From Isoetes taiwanensis (lineage: Eukaryota; Streptophyta; Lycopodiopsida; Isoetales; Isoetaceae): a stretch of DNA of 64,000 bases. Location: contig JAJEKV010000024.1 of assembly GCA_021234155.1 (NCBI GenBank), positions 12,002,913-12,066,912 on the forward strand, written 5' to 3'. Of the stretch, positions 9,549 to 18,488 are shown one piece after another. Each line of letters opens with the position of its first letter. The stretch's first letter is position 1. The notes beneath the pieces are model-generated. The model saw nothing but the letters and a program-made list of their open reading frames with translations. It was not told where the DNA came from and did not search any database. The position numbers were made by a program, and so were the translations under genes.

Positions 9549-11023
9549 TGGTATCAGAGCAGGCAACGGTTTCCATACGTGGGGCGACTGGAACAAGGAC
9601 GCTCTATGTGTTTGATGGGACAGGTTATCCTGCATGGAAAACGAAGATGAAAATTGTACTTCGAAACGACAAAGTTATTGATGTTGTGTTAGGAGTGGTG
9701 ATGCGTCCTTTGCAACCTGAAAGTGCGCCTGGGGTTCTTTTGACACAAGGGCCTCAGTATGATGCATGGCGCAAAGAAGTAGAAGATTGGGATGATAAAG
9801 ATCAGGTTGCTCGAGGCATGATACTTTATGCCCTTAAGGATTCTATTCTTGTTGATGCCGAAGTATATGAGCATGCTAATGAAGTATGGGAGTATTTGGA
9901 CAAAATTTATTTGAAGCGGACAAAACAAGAAGTGTTGCATCTACGTAATAAATTGAGCAGTTTAAAGTATATGGTTACAGATTCCATTGATGATCATATT
10001 GATAAATTCAAAGAATTGGTAGAACAATTGTCAGCGGCTGGGGCACCGGTGGAGAAAGAGCAATTACCTGTCATGTTGTTAGGCACGATGCCTCATGATT
10101 TTGACACTATAGTCACTGTTCTTCTTAATAAAGAAGATTTGGCTTTTGAAAGTGCATGTTTATCATTGAAAGATCATGTTCGTAAAGTGAAGCATGAGGT
10201 TGTTCCCCTAGAGGAAAAAGCTTTAGTTGTTCATACCACTCCTGATGAACAAATTCTTACAGGTTCTCGACGTGCTAGAGAGCCTAGTGATGGCGAAAAG
10301 GCTTTTTATGTTGCATATAAAAAGTTTAAAAAAGAAGCATATATCCCAAGACGGAATTTTTCTGCTCGACGTGATTCTAGTGGTGGATTTTCCGGTGGCA
10401 CAAATCGTGCTTTTCCCCGGGTTACTGGCAATAAGGACCGTGGGTGTTCTTTTTGTGGAAAGTATAATCATGAGGATTCTAATTGTCATCTTCGTCAATT
10501 TTTTGAGAAACACCATGCTCATAATAACATGGTTTATGAAGCTCAGGCTATGTTGGTGGATTCATCCACTTATTTTATTGTTGATTCAGGAGCAACTTCG
10601 CACATGACTTATGCCAAGGAGCATTTGGTGAATTATTTTCCTATTCACTTTCAAAAATTGGTGTATCTTGGTGACGATACTTGTCATAAGGTAGAAGGTA
10701 TTGGAGATTTACGTATACAGACCTCATCTGGGGTCTATATTTTAGGAGGTGTTCTCCATGTTCCTGGATTGCGCCGAACACTGCTTTCTGTTTCTCGACT
10801 TGCTGACTTAAGTGCTGTGGTGCAGTTTGAACGAAATGTTTGTCACTTCATTGTTGATGGTTGCATATTAGCTACTGCTCACCGCATGGGACATCTTTAT
10901 CAGATTAATCTCACTGCTGATTTTGTGAATTTGGCGACAGACAAAGGCAGTGGTTTGTCGATGTTGTGGCACCACAGGTTTGGTCATGTCAGTTTCCCTT
11001 ATCTTGTTCACCCTGGAACGTAA
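9548..11023 (+). CDS. Copia gag-protease, 5' part of the polyprotein
   Basis: Encodes the structural protein and aspartic protease of the Copia element. The ATG at 9548 overlaps the PBS; a further ATG in frame at 9488 lies inside the LTR and is less likely to be used. From the N terminus there is a gag region (WKTKMKIVL; a UBN2-type helical part), a CX2CX4HX4C zinc knuckle (CSFCGKYNHEDSNC, near 10445-10486) for RNA binding, a protease active site DSGA (near 10582), and the start of the GAG-pre-integrase domain (LWHHRFGH). The frame ends at 11021-11023, because one extra base near 11008-11010 moves the rest of the polyprotein to another frame. Copia elements normally use one ORF, so this is most likely a mutation. 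Confidence 0.9.
   Translation: MVSEQATVSIRGATGTRTLYVFDGTGYPAWKTKMKIVLRNDKVIDVVLGVVMRPLQPESAPGVLLTQGPQYDAWRKEVEDWDDKDQVARGMILYALKDSILVDAEVYEHANEVWEYLDKIYLKRTKQEVLHLRNKLSSLKYMVTDSIDDHIDKFKELVEQLSAAGAPVEKEQLPVMLLGTMPHDFDTIVTVLLNKEDLAFESACLSLKDHVRKVKHEVVPLEEKALVVHTTPDEQILTGSRRAREPSDGEKAFYVAYKKFKKEAYIPRRNFSARRDSSGGFSGGTNRAFPRVTGNKDRGCSFCGKYNHEDSNCHLRQFFEKHHAHNNMVYEAQAMLVDSSTYFIVDSGATSHMTYAKEHLVNYFPIHFQKLVYLGDDTCHKVEGIGDLRIQTSSGVYILGGVLHVPGLRRTLLSVSRLADLSAVVQFERNVCHFIVDGCILATAHRMGHLYQINLTADFVNLATDKGSGLSMLWHHRFGHVSFPYLVHPGT
9549..9560 (+). other. Copia primer-binding site (initiator Met tRNA)
   Basis: TGGTATCAGAGC, complementary to the 3' end of plant initiator Met tRNA, immediately after the 5' LTR. 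The likely gag start ATG (9548-9550) overlaps its first bases. Confidence 0.9.
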
Positions 11024-13817
11024 CAAGGCGGTGAAAGGATTTCATTTATCTTCCAAGTCTATGGGCGGTTGTGATACATGTGCTCTTGGGAAATTGCATA
11101 GGCGCCCGTTCTTCAAATCTGAGATTTCGACAACTAATATTCTTGACTTGATGCACTCTGACATTTGTGGTCCATTGCCATATTCACATGGAGGTGGTCG
11201 CTACTTTTTACTATTCATTGATGATTTTTCTAGATATACACATGTTTATATTCTCAAAAACAAGTCTGAGGTATTTGCTAAGTTCAAGGAGTTCAAGAGG
11301 ATGGTTGAAACACAAACGGGTAGGCGATTGAAAAGATTGCGCAGTGACAATGGTGGTGAATATAAATCGCATGCTTTTGCTCAATTTTGTGTTGAAGAAG
11401 GTGTTCATCATGAGTTTACTATTCCTTATACACCTCAGCAGAATGGAGTGTCTGAGCGCAAGAATCGTACTATTTTGAATGCTGCTCATTGTATGTTGAT
11501 TCATGCGGGACTTGAAAGTTCTTTTTGGGCAGAATCTGTGGCAACTGCTGTCTATCTTCAGAATAGATTGCTTTCTGTTGCTTTAGGTGATATGACTCCA
11601 TATCAGTTATGGTTTGGCGATAAGCCGGATGTTGCACATTTGCGCATTTTTGGATGTTTGGCTTGGGTACATATTTCTACTCGTAAAAAGCTTGACCCGA
11701 TGTCTAGAAGGTGTATTTTCTTGGGGTATTCCTTTGACACCAGTGGCTATCGCTTTTGGGATATTGAGGCACGAAGAGTTATCTTGGGAAGAGATGTTAT
11801 TTTTGATGAGACACGAATGGCTCGTGAAACTTACAATCCCACAGCTTCAACTGTTATATTGCGTGATTTTCATACTGAAGAGGACGATGATCCTCTTGTC
11901 CTAAGTTCTCCAAATGCTACTAGTGCTCAGAATCCTATGTTATCATCTTATACACTTCCTCATACTTCTACATCCGCTCACAATTCTTTACCATCTCATA
12001 TCCTTCATCATACTTCTACATCCGCTCACAATCCTTCATTAGTCCTTCATGAACTTCCTGATATGTCCGTCTCGATGAGCCCTGATGATGATAATGGTAG
12101 CATGGATGTAGTACCGGTTGCACCTAATATTGTTTCCTCCTCACACCGTCATTGGCAACCTACTAAAAGAATTTTGGACTATCATGCCGGATGTTATTAT
12201 CTTGATGATACTTATTCTTGTTTTGCTATTACAGATGATCCTACCACTTATGATGAGGCGGTTGCTTCTCCACAAAGTGAAAATTGGAAAATTGCTATGG
12301 ATGCTGAATATGATTCCTTGATTCATAAGGGAACTTGGGAGTTAGTAGAATTGCCTCCTGGAAGGAAGACGGTTAAATGCAAGTGGACATTCAAGACTAA
12401 ATATCGAGCTGACGGTACCTTTGATAAGTTCAAAGCTCGCTTGGTTGCAAAAGGTTATTCTCAAGTTGCAGGTGTTGATTATACTGAAACATTCTCACCT
12501 GTAGTTCGGCTAACTACTGTGAGGGCTCTTTTAGCATTTGCAGCTGCCTATGATTTGGAAGTACATCAGATGGATGTTAAGACGGCTTTTCTTAATGGTG
12601 ATCTTCAAGAAGAAATTTACATGGAGCAACCAGTTGGATATGTTGTTCAAGGGAAGGAGGCTATGGTATGTAGGTTGCGGAAATCTCTATATGGGCTTAA
12701 GCAGGCTTCACGAGCATGGTACTTGAAGATGAATAATTTTCTATTATCAGCAGGATATCTTCCTAGTGCAGCAGATTCGAATCTTTATGTCAAGAGATGT
12801 AATGGACGATTTGTTATTATAGCTCTATATGTTGATGATACGATTTTAGCTGCTAATGATATCAATTTCCTTAATCAAGTCAAGCGAGATCTTTCAACGG
12901 CTTTTGAGATGGTTGATCTTGGGGCGATCCGTTCATGTTTGGGAATTGAAGTGACTAGAGATAGAAGCAAAGGATGGCTGCAGTTACGTCAAAACAAGTA
13001 TGTTAATGATATAGTTAAGAAGTTCGGTTTGGAGCATGCTAAGAGTCAAGTTACACCTTTGCCTATAAGCTCTCGGAAGTATTCTTTGTCTACTTCAGAT
13101 TCTCCTCTTTCAGATACCGAGAGACTTCAGATGAAATCAGTTCCATATGCTAGTCTTGTTGGAGCCTTGATGTATTTGGCACATGCTACTCGCCCCGACA
13201 TAAGCTTTGCAGCTAACACATTAGGTCAATTTATGCAGGATCCAGGCATCAAACATTGGCAAGCTGCGAAGCGAGTTCTTCGTTATTTAAAAGGCACTAA
13301 TAATTATGGACTTCTTTACAGAAAGCAAGATCGCCATACTTCTCTCACTCTTTATGGTTATACTGATGCTGATTGGGCTGGAGATAATGAAACTTTGAGA
13401 TCTACTAGCGGGGCTTGTTTTTTCTTTGATAAGTCTCTTGTTTCCTGGTTTAGTAAAAGGCAGCATTGTGTTGCTGTGTCTTCAACCGAAGCTGAGTATG
13501 TTGCTGCTTCTTTAGCGAGTCGAGAACTTGTTTGGTTGCGAAGAATGTTGGAATGTTTTCAACAAGTGCAATTGCAGCCGACACGGCTATTATGTGATAA
13601 CCAAGGTACTATCAATTTGTCTCAAGATGAAGTCTTACACTCTAAATCTAAGCACATTGAAGTCCATTATCATTATGTGAAGCTGGAGGTTAAGAAAAGG
13701 ACGATTGTCTTGGAGTATTGCCCGACTGATTCTATGGTTGCGGATATCTTTACGAAATCATTAGGGTCGAAGAAACATCTTCAATTTTCTATCTCTCTTG
13801 GAATTATTGGAGAGTGA
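11010..13817 (+). CDS. Copia integrase-reverse transcriptase-RNase H
   Basis: Carries the enzymes that copy and insert the element. The open frame runs from 10950 to 13817, but homology starts at about 11010 where it continues the upstream gag-protease after the frameshift. The HHCC zinc part ends in CDTCALGKLHRRPF. The integrase core has its three acidic residues in HSDICG, RSDNGGEY and SERKN. The reverse transcriptase runs from WTFKTKYRADG to the catalytic LYVDD (near 12830). RNase H has TDADWAGD and SSTEAEY and ends near KHIEVHYH. No in-frame stops break these domains, so only the single frameshift separates this copy from an intact Copia polyprotein. It has no start codon of its own that makes functional sense. 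Confidence 0.93.
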   Translation, partial: TLERNKAVKGFHLSSKSMGGCDTCALGKLHRRPFFKSEISTTNILDLMHSDICGPLPYSHGGGRYFLLFIDDFSRYTHVYILKNKSEVFAKFKEFKRMVETQTGRRLKRLRSDNGGEYKSHAFAQFCVEEGVHHEFTIPYTPQQNGVSERKNRTILNAAHCMLIHAGLESSFWAESVATAVYLQNRLLSVALGDMTPYQLWFGDKPDVAHLRIFGCLAWVHISTRKKLDPMSRRCIFLGYSFDTSGYRFWDIEARRVILGRDVIFDETRMARETYNPTASTVILRDFHTEEDDDPLVLSSPNATSAQNPMLSSYTLPHTSTSAHNSLPSHILHHTSTSAHNPSLVLHELPDMSVSMSPDDDNGSMDVVPVAPNIVSSSHRHWQPTKRILDYHAGCYYLDDTYSCFAITDDPTTYDEAVASPQSENWKIAMDAEYDSLIHKGTWELVELPPGRKTVKCKWTFKTKYRADGTFDKFKARLVAKGYSQVAGVDYTETFSPVVRLTTVRALLAFAAAYDLEVHQMDVKTAFLNGDLQEEIYMEQPVGYVVQGKEAMVCRLRKSLYGLKQASRAWYLKMNNFLLSAGYLPSAADSNLYVKRCNGRFVIIALYVDDTILAANDINFLNQVKRDLSTAFEMVDLGAIRSCLGIEVTRDRSKGWLQLRQNKYVNDIVKKFGLEHAKSQVTPLPISSRKYSLSTSDSPLSDTERLQMKSVPYASLVGALMYLAHATRPDISFAANTLGQFMQDPGIKHWQAAKRVLRYLKGTNNYGLLYRKQDRHTSLTLYGYTDADWAGDNETLRSTSGACFFFDKSLVSWFSKRQHCVAVSSTEAEYVAASLASRELVWLRRMLECFQQVQLQPTRLLCDNQGTINLSQDEVLHSKSKHIEVHYHYVKLEVKKRTIVLEYCPTDSMVADIFTKSLGSKKHLQFSISLGIIGE

Positions 13818-13841
13818 TCATCATGCTTGGCTAGTCGATTT

Positions 13842-13904
13842 ATTACTGCTAAGGTTTTCCCTCGAAAACCCGAAAGGGCGGGGGTTTTTCATCCTGGTAG
13901 TAAT
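13842..13904 (+). ncRNA. ENE-like RNA stability element, copy C (Copia 3' UTR)
   Basis: Sits 25 bases after the pol stop codon and before the 3' LTR. The lower stem is ATTACT (13842-13847) with AGTAAT (13899-13904), continued by wobble pairs. The core has TTTT (13855-13858), CCC, AAAA, a CCC-GAAA-GGG apical hairpin, GGGGG and T5 (13885-13889). The core is almost identical to copy B but the lower stem is that of the LINE-type copy D. It is followed by a 9-bp hairpin, AGACCAAGG (13914-13922) with CCTTGGTCT (13956-13964). Confidence 0.7.
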
Positions 13905-14001
13905 ACTTCTACTAGACCAAGGTCGCAGGGGGGGTAGGCGTGTTGGAGTTTGCACCCTTGGTCTATTTTGTTTTAGATGTGAGACCAAGATTGCGGGGGG
14001 G

Positions 14002-14169
14002 TGTTCGAGGCACTATGTTTATCTAGATATCTACTATTATTAGTATATTTATCTACTTATTATTAGACTTGCCTTTTAGGCAAGATATATGTACACATGA
14101 AAAGCATTAATGGAAGTATCTTGTGTGTGCAACCTTCTCTTGTTGTTTACTTGTTATTACTGTTTAATA
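14002..14169 (+). repeat. Copia 3' LTR with preceding purine tract
   Basis: Starts TGTTCGAGGC directly after the polypurine tract AGATTGCGGGGGGG (ending 14001) and ends TGTTTAATA before the AGATG duplication. A second, similar G-run (AGGTCGCAGGGGGGG, near 13920) lies upstream, suggesting a duplicated purine tract. Confidence 0.9.
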
Positions 14170-14318
14170 AGATGGACCTGAGATTCTTGTGGAGCGTCTA
14201 CAACACTGTGTAATAAGCTCTCAAGATCGTCATGCTAAGCAACAGCCTTCACTGATTTCCAACAACTAAAAATATACAAAAAAATAAGGCTAAGGAACAG
14301 AACTCAAAGATGATTATG

Positions 14319-14606
14319 TTAGGTTGTCATGGGAGACATTTGAGCGGGTGCAGGACTTCGGAATACGCTTTGAGCAGCGTCTGCTAAAGCTGGAGTCTTG
14401 GGTGTTGATTCATGAGAAGAAGCATAGGAACGCTGGGCAGCCAGATCTTCCTGCTGTTCAAGGTTCTTGCCACCTTCTCCACCATGGATAACTGTTTGGC
14501 CTTGCTCAGCCTTCTGGCTCAGCTCCTCCCTTGGCGCCTCCTCGTCTTTTGGGTACCCCGTTCTGTCTTCTGGGTACCATTTTTTATCCTCCTCTTCCTT
14601 CGACAT
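14319..14606 (-). CDS. Small hydrophilic protein, uncertain
   Basis: A 95-aa minus-strand ORF from an ATG at 14606 (a longer version would need GTG at 14630). The protein is very hydrophilic: an acidic, lysine-rich start (MSKEEEDKKWYPEDRTGYP), then Gln/Glu/Gly-rich sequence (VIHGGEGGKNLEQQEDL) and a Ser/Pro/Ala C terminus. The make-up recalls LEA or other disordered stress proteins, but I recognise no family motif. The Copia element landed about 150 bases past its stop codon. A TATA-like TATATATACATT lies some 40 bases upstream on the minus strand. It may be a real small gene, a single exon or chance. Confidence 0.35.
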   Translation of the reverse strand: MSKEEEDKKWYPEDRTGYPKDEEAPREELSQKAEQGQTVIHGGEGGKNLEQQEDLAAQRSYASSHESTPKTPALADAAQSVFRSPAPAQMSPMTT

Positions 14607-14630
14607 CCTGGCCTCCTCCTCTTCCCTCAC

Positions 14631-15368
14631 CTTTCACATTATATATACATTCGTCTTTCTCCACGTTGCAGCCCATGCATGAATAATTATGACGTGCCTT
14701 CCTCATATAGAATCATAATTCTCAGAAAATTTTCTCCTTTATGGTAGCTCGAACTCAAACTTCTCTTTCCCAATGTTCCATTGTTAGCTTTGCCTTCGCT
14801 GGCATATATATTTCAATACATGCAACAGTTTGTACCCTTATGTTATTAGCCCTTTGGTTAAGTTCCTACATTATCTCTGCAGTTGCTTGCTTTACTAAGA
14901 AAAGAAGTCTCCCAAGTGTTATGAGTGGAACTGTAGATTCCACTCTATGTTTAATTCGAAGAGAGTTTAGCTCCTCCTTTTAACCAAAATGAAGGTACCT
15001 GCCCAAAATGTACTCAATACTACACTGTGAAGAGATATTTGCAACCATGACACAGGGCAAGCTACCATGACACCAAGTGAGAGTTAGTCACCACACTTCT
15101 CCACAAGAACAAGCACCATTGTCTAGAAAAAATGAGGAACCCTTTCTCAATCTTGGATAGCATTTTTCTTGAATCGTCATTGGCAAGGGAGTAAAAGGTC
15201 AACTTATCTGCATGTCCACACAATGCTGCTGCTTTTTCAACTGCAGACCTTGACGTTTATAATATCGCTGATTCGAATGTTGCCGCTGACCTCATGCTTA
15301 TGGGTCTTTATCAAAGCCTTGACCTGTTTTCCATTAGCCTCTGCATGTCTCCATCATGTTTGCACTTT
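14631..15368. other. Spacer downstream of the PPR gene
   Basis: No gene recognised. On the minus strand this is where a 3' exon of the PPR gene would lie if the GT at its end is a splice donor. I found no E+ or DYW signature here. Confidence 0.45.
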
Positions 15369-15372
15369 TTAC

Positions 15373-18300
15373 CTGCCAGTACTTGCATATATATTGGCAA
15401 TGACTACATAAGGGGCAGCATCTTCTGGATTTATCTGAATGAGCTTTTGTGAGCATTTGAGTCCTAATTCTGCTTCCCCAAAACTTTTGCAGGCACTGAG
15501 CAAAGCTGTCCATGCCTGTTCAGACAGAAAACTCAGTTCTATTTCTAGCAAGTTTGCTGCTTCATATAAGTGTCCTGAACGCGAAAGAAGGTCTACCATA
15601 CAAACATAATGATCTTCTGTTGGTGAAATGCCATACTTGCTTCCCATCATGTGGAAATAGTCACAGCCCTTGACCAACAGGCCAGCACGACTGCATGCAG
15701 TAAGGAGACATGTAAATGTAATATGATCTGGCTTGACACCCTGGTCTTGCATGAGCTGAAAACACTGTACAGCCATATTACCATCCTGGCTAATGCCATG
15801 TGCCCTTATAATAGCAGTCCAAGTCACAACATCTCGAAACTGAAGCTCTTCAAAGGTCTCCTGTGCTTCTGCAAGCGATCCACAATCAGCATACATGTCA
15901 ATCAAGGCATTTCCAACAGAAAGATCTGTATGGAATCCTGTCTGTCTAATGTCATCGTGGATTTCACGGCCTTTATCTAAAGCACCCATATTTGAGCAGG
16001 CTTTAAGGGCACAAACAAAAGTGACAGCTGTTGGGGATATGCCATTCAAAAGCATCTCTTCAAAACACCTTAGAACCTCCAAATCAGATCCTTCCCCAGC
16101 ATAGCCTGTTATTAATGCATTCCACGATACAACATTTTGCATAGGCAGCTTCCTAAAGGCATCATGCGCTTCCAGAAGCAAACCCCCTTTGGCATACATG
16201 TCAACCAAAGTGGTACCAATGAGAAGCTCTCTTTCTAATCCTTTTTGTGCAATTTTGGTGTGTATTTCAACGCCTTTATCGAGGGCACCTTCGATGCTGC
16301 AAGCTTTCAAGGCACAAAGAAATGTCACAGCATCGGGAGGGACTTTCTCCAGATCCATTTGGTCTAAACAGTGCAATGTTTCCTTCCCAAGTCCATTTTC
16401 AGCATATCCTGAAATCAATGCATTCCATGAGACAACATCACGAACCTGCAGCTTGTCAAAGACTTCCTGTGCTTCTGCAAATGAGCCACATTTGGCATAC
16501 ATGTCAACAAGAGCACTACCAATGAAGCAATCAATTTTGGAACCTTCCTGTAGGACTCGAACATGAACCTCTCGGCCTTTATGGGCAAAACCCATGCTGC
16601 CACAAGCGTTCAAGCTATAAACCAAAGTGAAAGCATCTGGAGATACCCCTTCAACTTGCATCTCCTCATAACATCTTAGTGCGTTGATAGAAAAATCATT
16701 TTCAAGGAAGCCTGCAATTAGAGCATTCCAGGATATACTATCCCGAATTGGCAGTTTGTCAAAGATGTCCTCCGCATCTACTAATGCACCACATTTGATA
16801 TACATGTCAATGAGAACATTCCCGACAAAAGCATCTCTTTCAAATCCACCTTTTCTAATCTCAGCATGCATTTCTCTTCCTTTATCTATAGACCCTATGT
16901 TTGCACAAGCCTTCAAGCTGCAAATTAATGTAACGGCATTAGGGAGCACACCCTCTCTTTGCATCTCTTCAAAACACTTCAGTGCTTTCTGACTGTAATC
17001 ATTTTCAGCATATCCTGAAATTATTGCTGTCCACGTCACAACATCTCGAACAGGCAACTTGTCAAAGACTTCTTGTGCCTCTGCAACTGAGAAACATTTC
17101 ATGTACATCCCAAGGAGGCTGTTTGTAAGAAAAGAATGCACCTCAAGGCCCCTTTGAACAATCTCACTGTGTACTTGTCTGCCCTTATCTATATTTTTTA
17201 AGCTACCACAAGTTTTAAGGACAGAAACAAATGTGAATGCATCTGGAAGCACTTCAGCTAATTGCATCTGTTCAAAGCAATCCAGTGCTTTTTCCCCGAG
17301 CCCAAGTTTGGCATAACCTGCAACGAACATATTCCATGATATGGTATCTCGAACTCGCAGGTTGTCAAAGACTTCTCTTGCCTTTTTATGTGAGTCACAT
17401 TTCAAATACATGTCAATTAAGGCATTGCCAATTAGAAGTTCTCTACCAAACCCTTTTTGTTCAATGTCATTGTGTATTTCTTGGCCCTTATCCATGGCAC
17501 CAATGCTCGCACATGCTCTCAAGCTGCAAATAAATGTGACAGCAGTTGGATGCACACCCTCTAGTTGCATCCCGTCAAAACATTTCAATGCTTCCTCTGC
17601 ATATCCTTGATCTGTATATCCGACAATTAATGTGGTCCAAGACATAACATCACGGACTGGAAGCTCATTGAAAACTTCCCTTGCCTCCTTAACAGAGCCA
17701 CATTTGACGTACATCTCAACCAAACTCTTACCAATAGAAAGATCTTGATTAAAACCACTTTGTGCAAGCTTGCCATGCATTTCTCTGCCTTTTTCTATAG
17801 CTTGCATGCTGCCACAGGCTTTCAAGATGCAAGCAAATGTGACAGCATTTGGAAGGATGCCCTCCAAAGTCATTTGCTCAAAGCATTTTAGTGCTTCTTC
17901 ACCAAGCATATTTTCAGCATATCCTCCAATCAATGTCGTCCAAGACACAACATCCTTAACTGGAAGCTCATCAAAAACTTCTTTTGCCCCTGCAGGTGAG
18001 CCACATTTGGCATACATGTCAATCAAGGCATTGCCAATGAAAATATCTCCTAGAAATTCCTTTTGCCTTATCGCAAGATGAATCTGCCGACCTCGTTCTA
18101 AATCCTTCAACTTTGCACAGGTTCTCACTAAAACCATAAAAGTGAAACAACTAGGATGTACATTGTCCCCTTGCATTTTCTGATACAGGTTGAGACTTTG
18201 TTGTGATTGCCCACATTCACTATATCCTAGAATTAATGAAGTCCAAGTGTATTCATTCGGATTAAGTAACCTAACAAAAACTTCCTGAGCATCAGACATG

Positions 18301-18488
18301 CTCCCACATTCCACAAACATTGGCACAATATGGTTTCCAATAACTTCATGAGCTTCGAACTTATTGGTATTGATATGAGCATGCATACGCTTGGCATATT
18401 CTAGGATTTTGTATTTCCTGCATTTCTGTAAACTGCCAATCATATTCAAAACAGAGAAGTTCTCGACAGCATGCATGCAGTCTTGCAT
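15373..18488 (-). CDS. PLS-class pentatricopeptide repeat protein
   Basis: An intronless 1,039-residue run of PPR motifs, an RNA-binding helical-repeat family that acts on organelle transcripts. About nine P-L-S triplets of roughly 101 residues can be counted from the recurring L-motif signature (GNALIDMYAKCGS and variants); S motifs read VVSWTTLIGGYAENG-like. The C terminus has a partial E-type region (WTALLSACKSFGEAELG ... YVVIANIYASTGR). The ATG at 18488 is used because an in-frame TAA lies just upstream; there is no obvious transit peptide in the first 40 residues. The ORF stops exactly where GGCAG/GTAAAA forms a good splice donor (15373/15372), so a further exon with the rest of the E or a DYW domain may exist downstream. 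Otherwise it is an E-truncated editing-type PPR. Confidence 0.9.

Larger units (their letters stand above)
9360..14174 (+). mobile_element. Copia LTR retrotransposon with target duplications
   Basis: This is a complete Ty1/Copia element. The 5-bp target duplication AGATG lies at 9360-9364 and 14170-14174. The LTRs are unusually short (184 and 168 bp) and start TG but end TA, one of the known non-canonical pairs. The internal order is PBS, gag with zinc knuckle, protease, integrase, reverse transcriptase, RNase H, ENE-like module, purine tract and 3' LTR. The LTRs are almost identical apart from one 15-bp and one 1-bp indel, so the insertion looks recent. One frameshift near 11009 splits the polyprotein. 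Confidence 0.95.

Noticed and set aside
13842-13904. A self-cleaving ribozyme (hammerhead, twister or HDV-like) as the shared module
   Set aside because: No hammerhead CTGATGA/GAAA core, no twister or HDV nested-helix pattern; the opposed U tracts fit an ENE better.
13842-13904. Bacterial-type intrinsic terminator
   Set aside because: A GC hairpin before a T run looks like one, but the context is a plant nuclear retroelement, with a T run on both sides and conserved outer stems.
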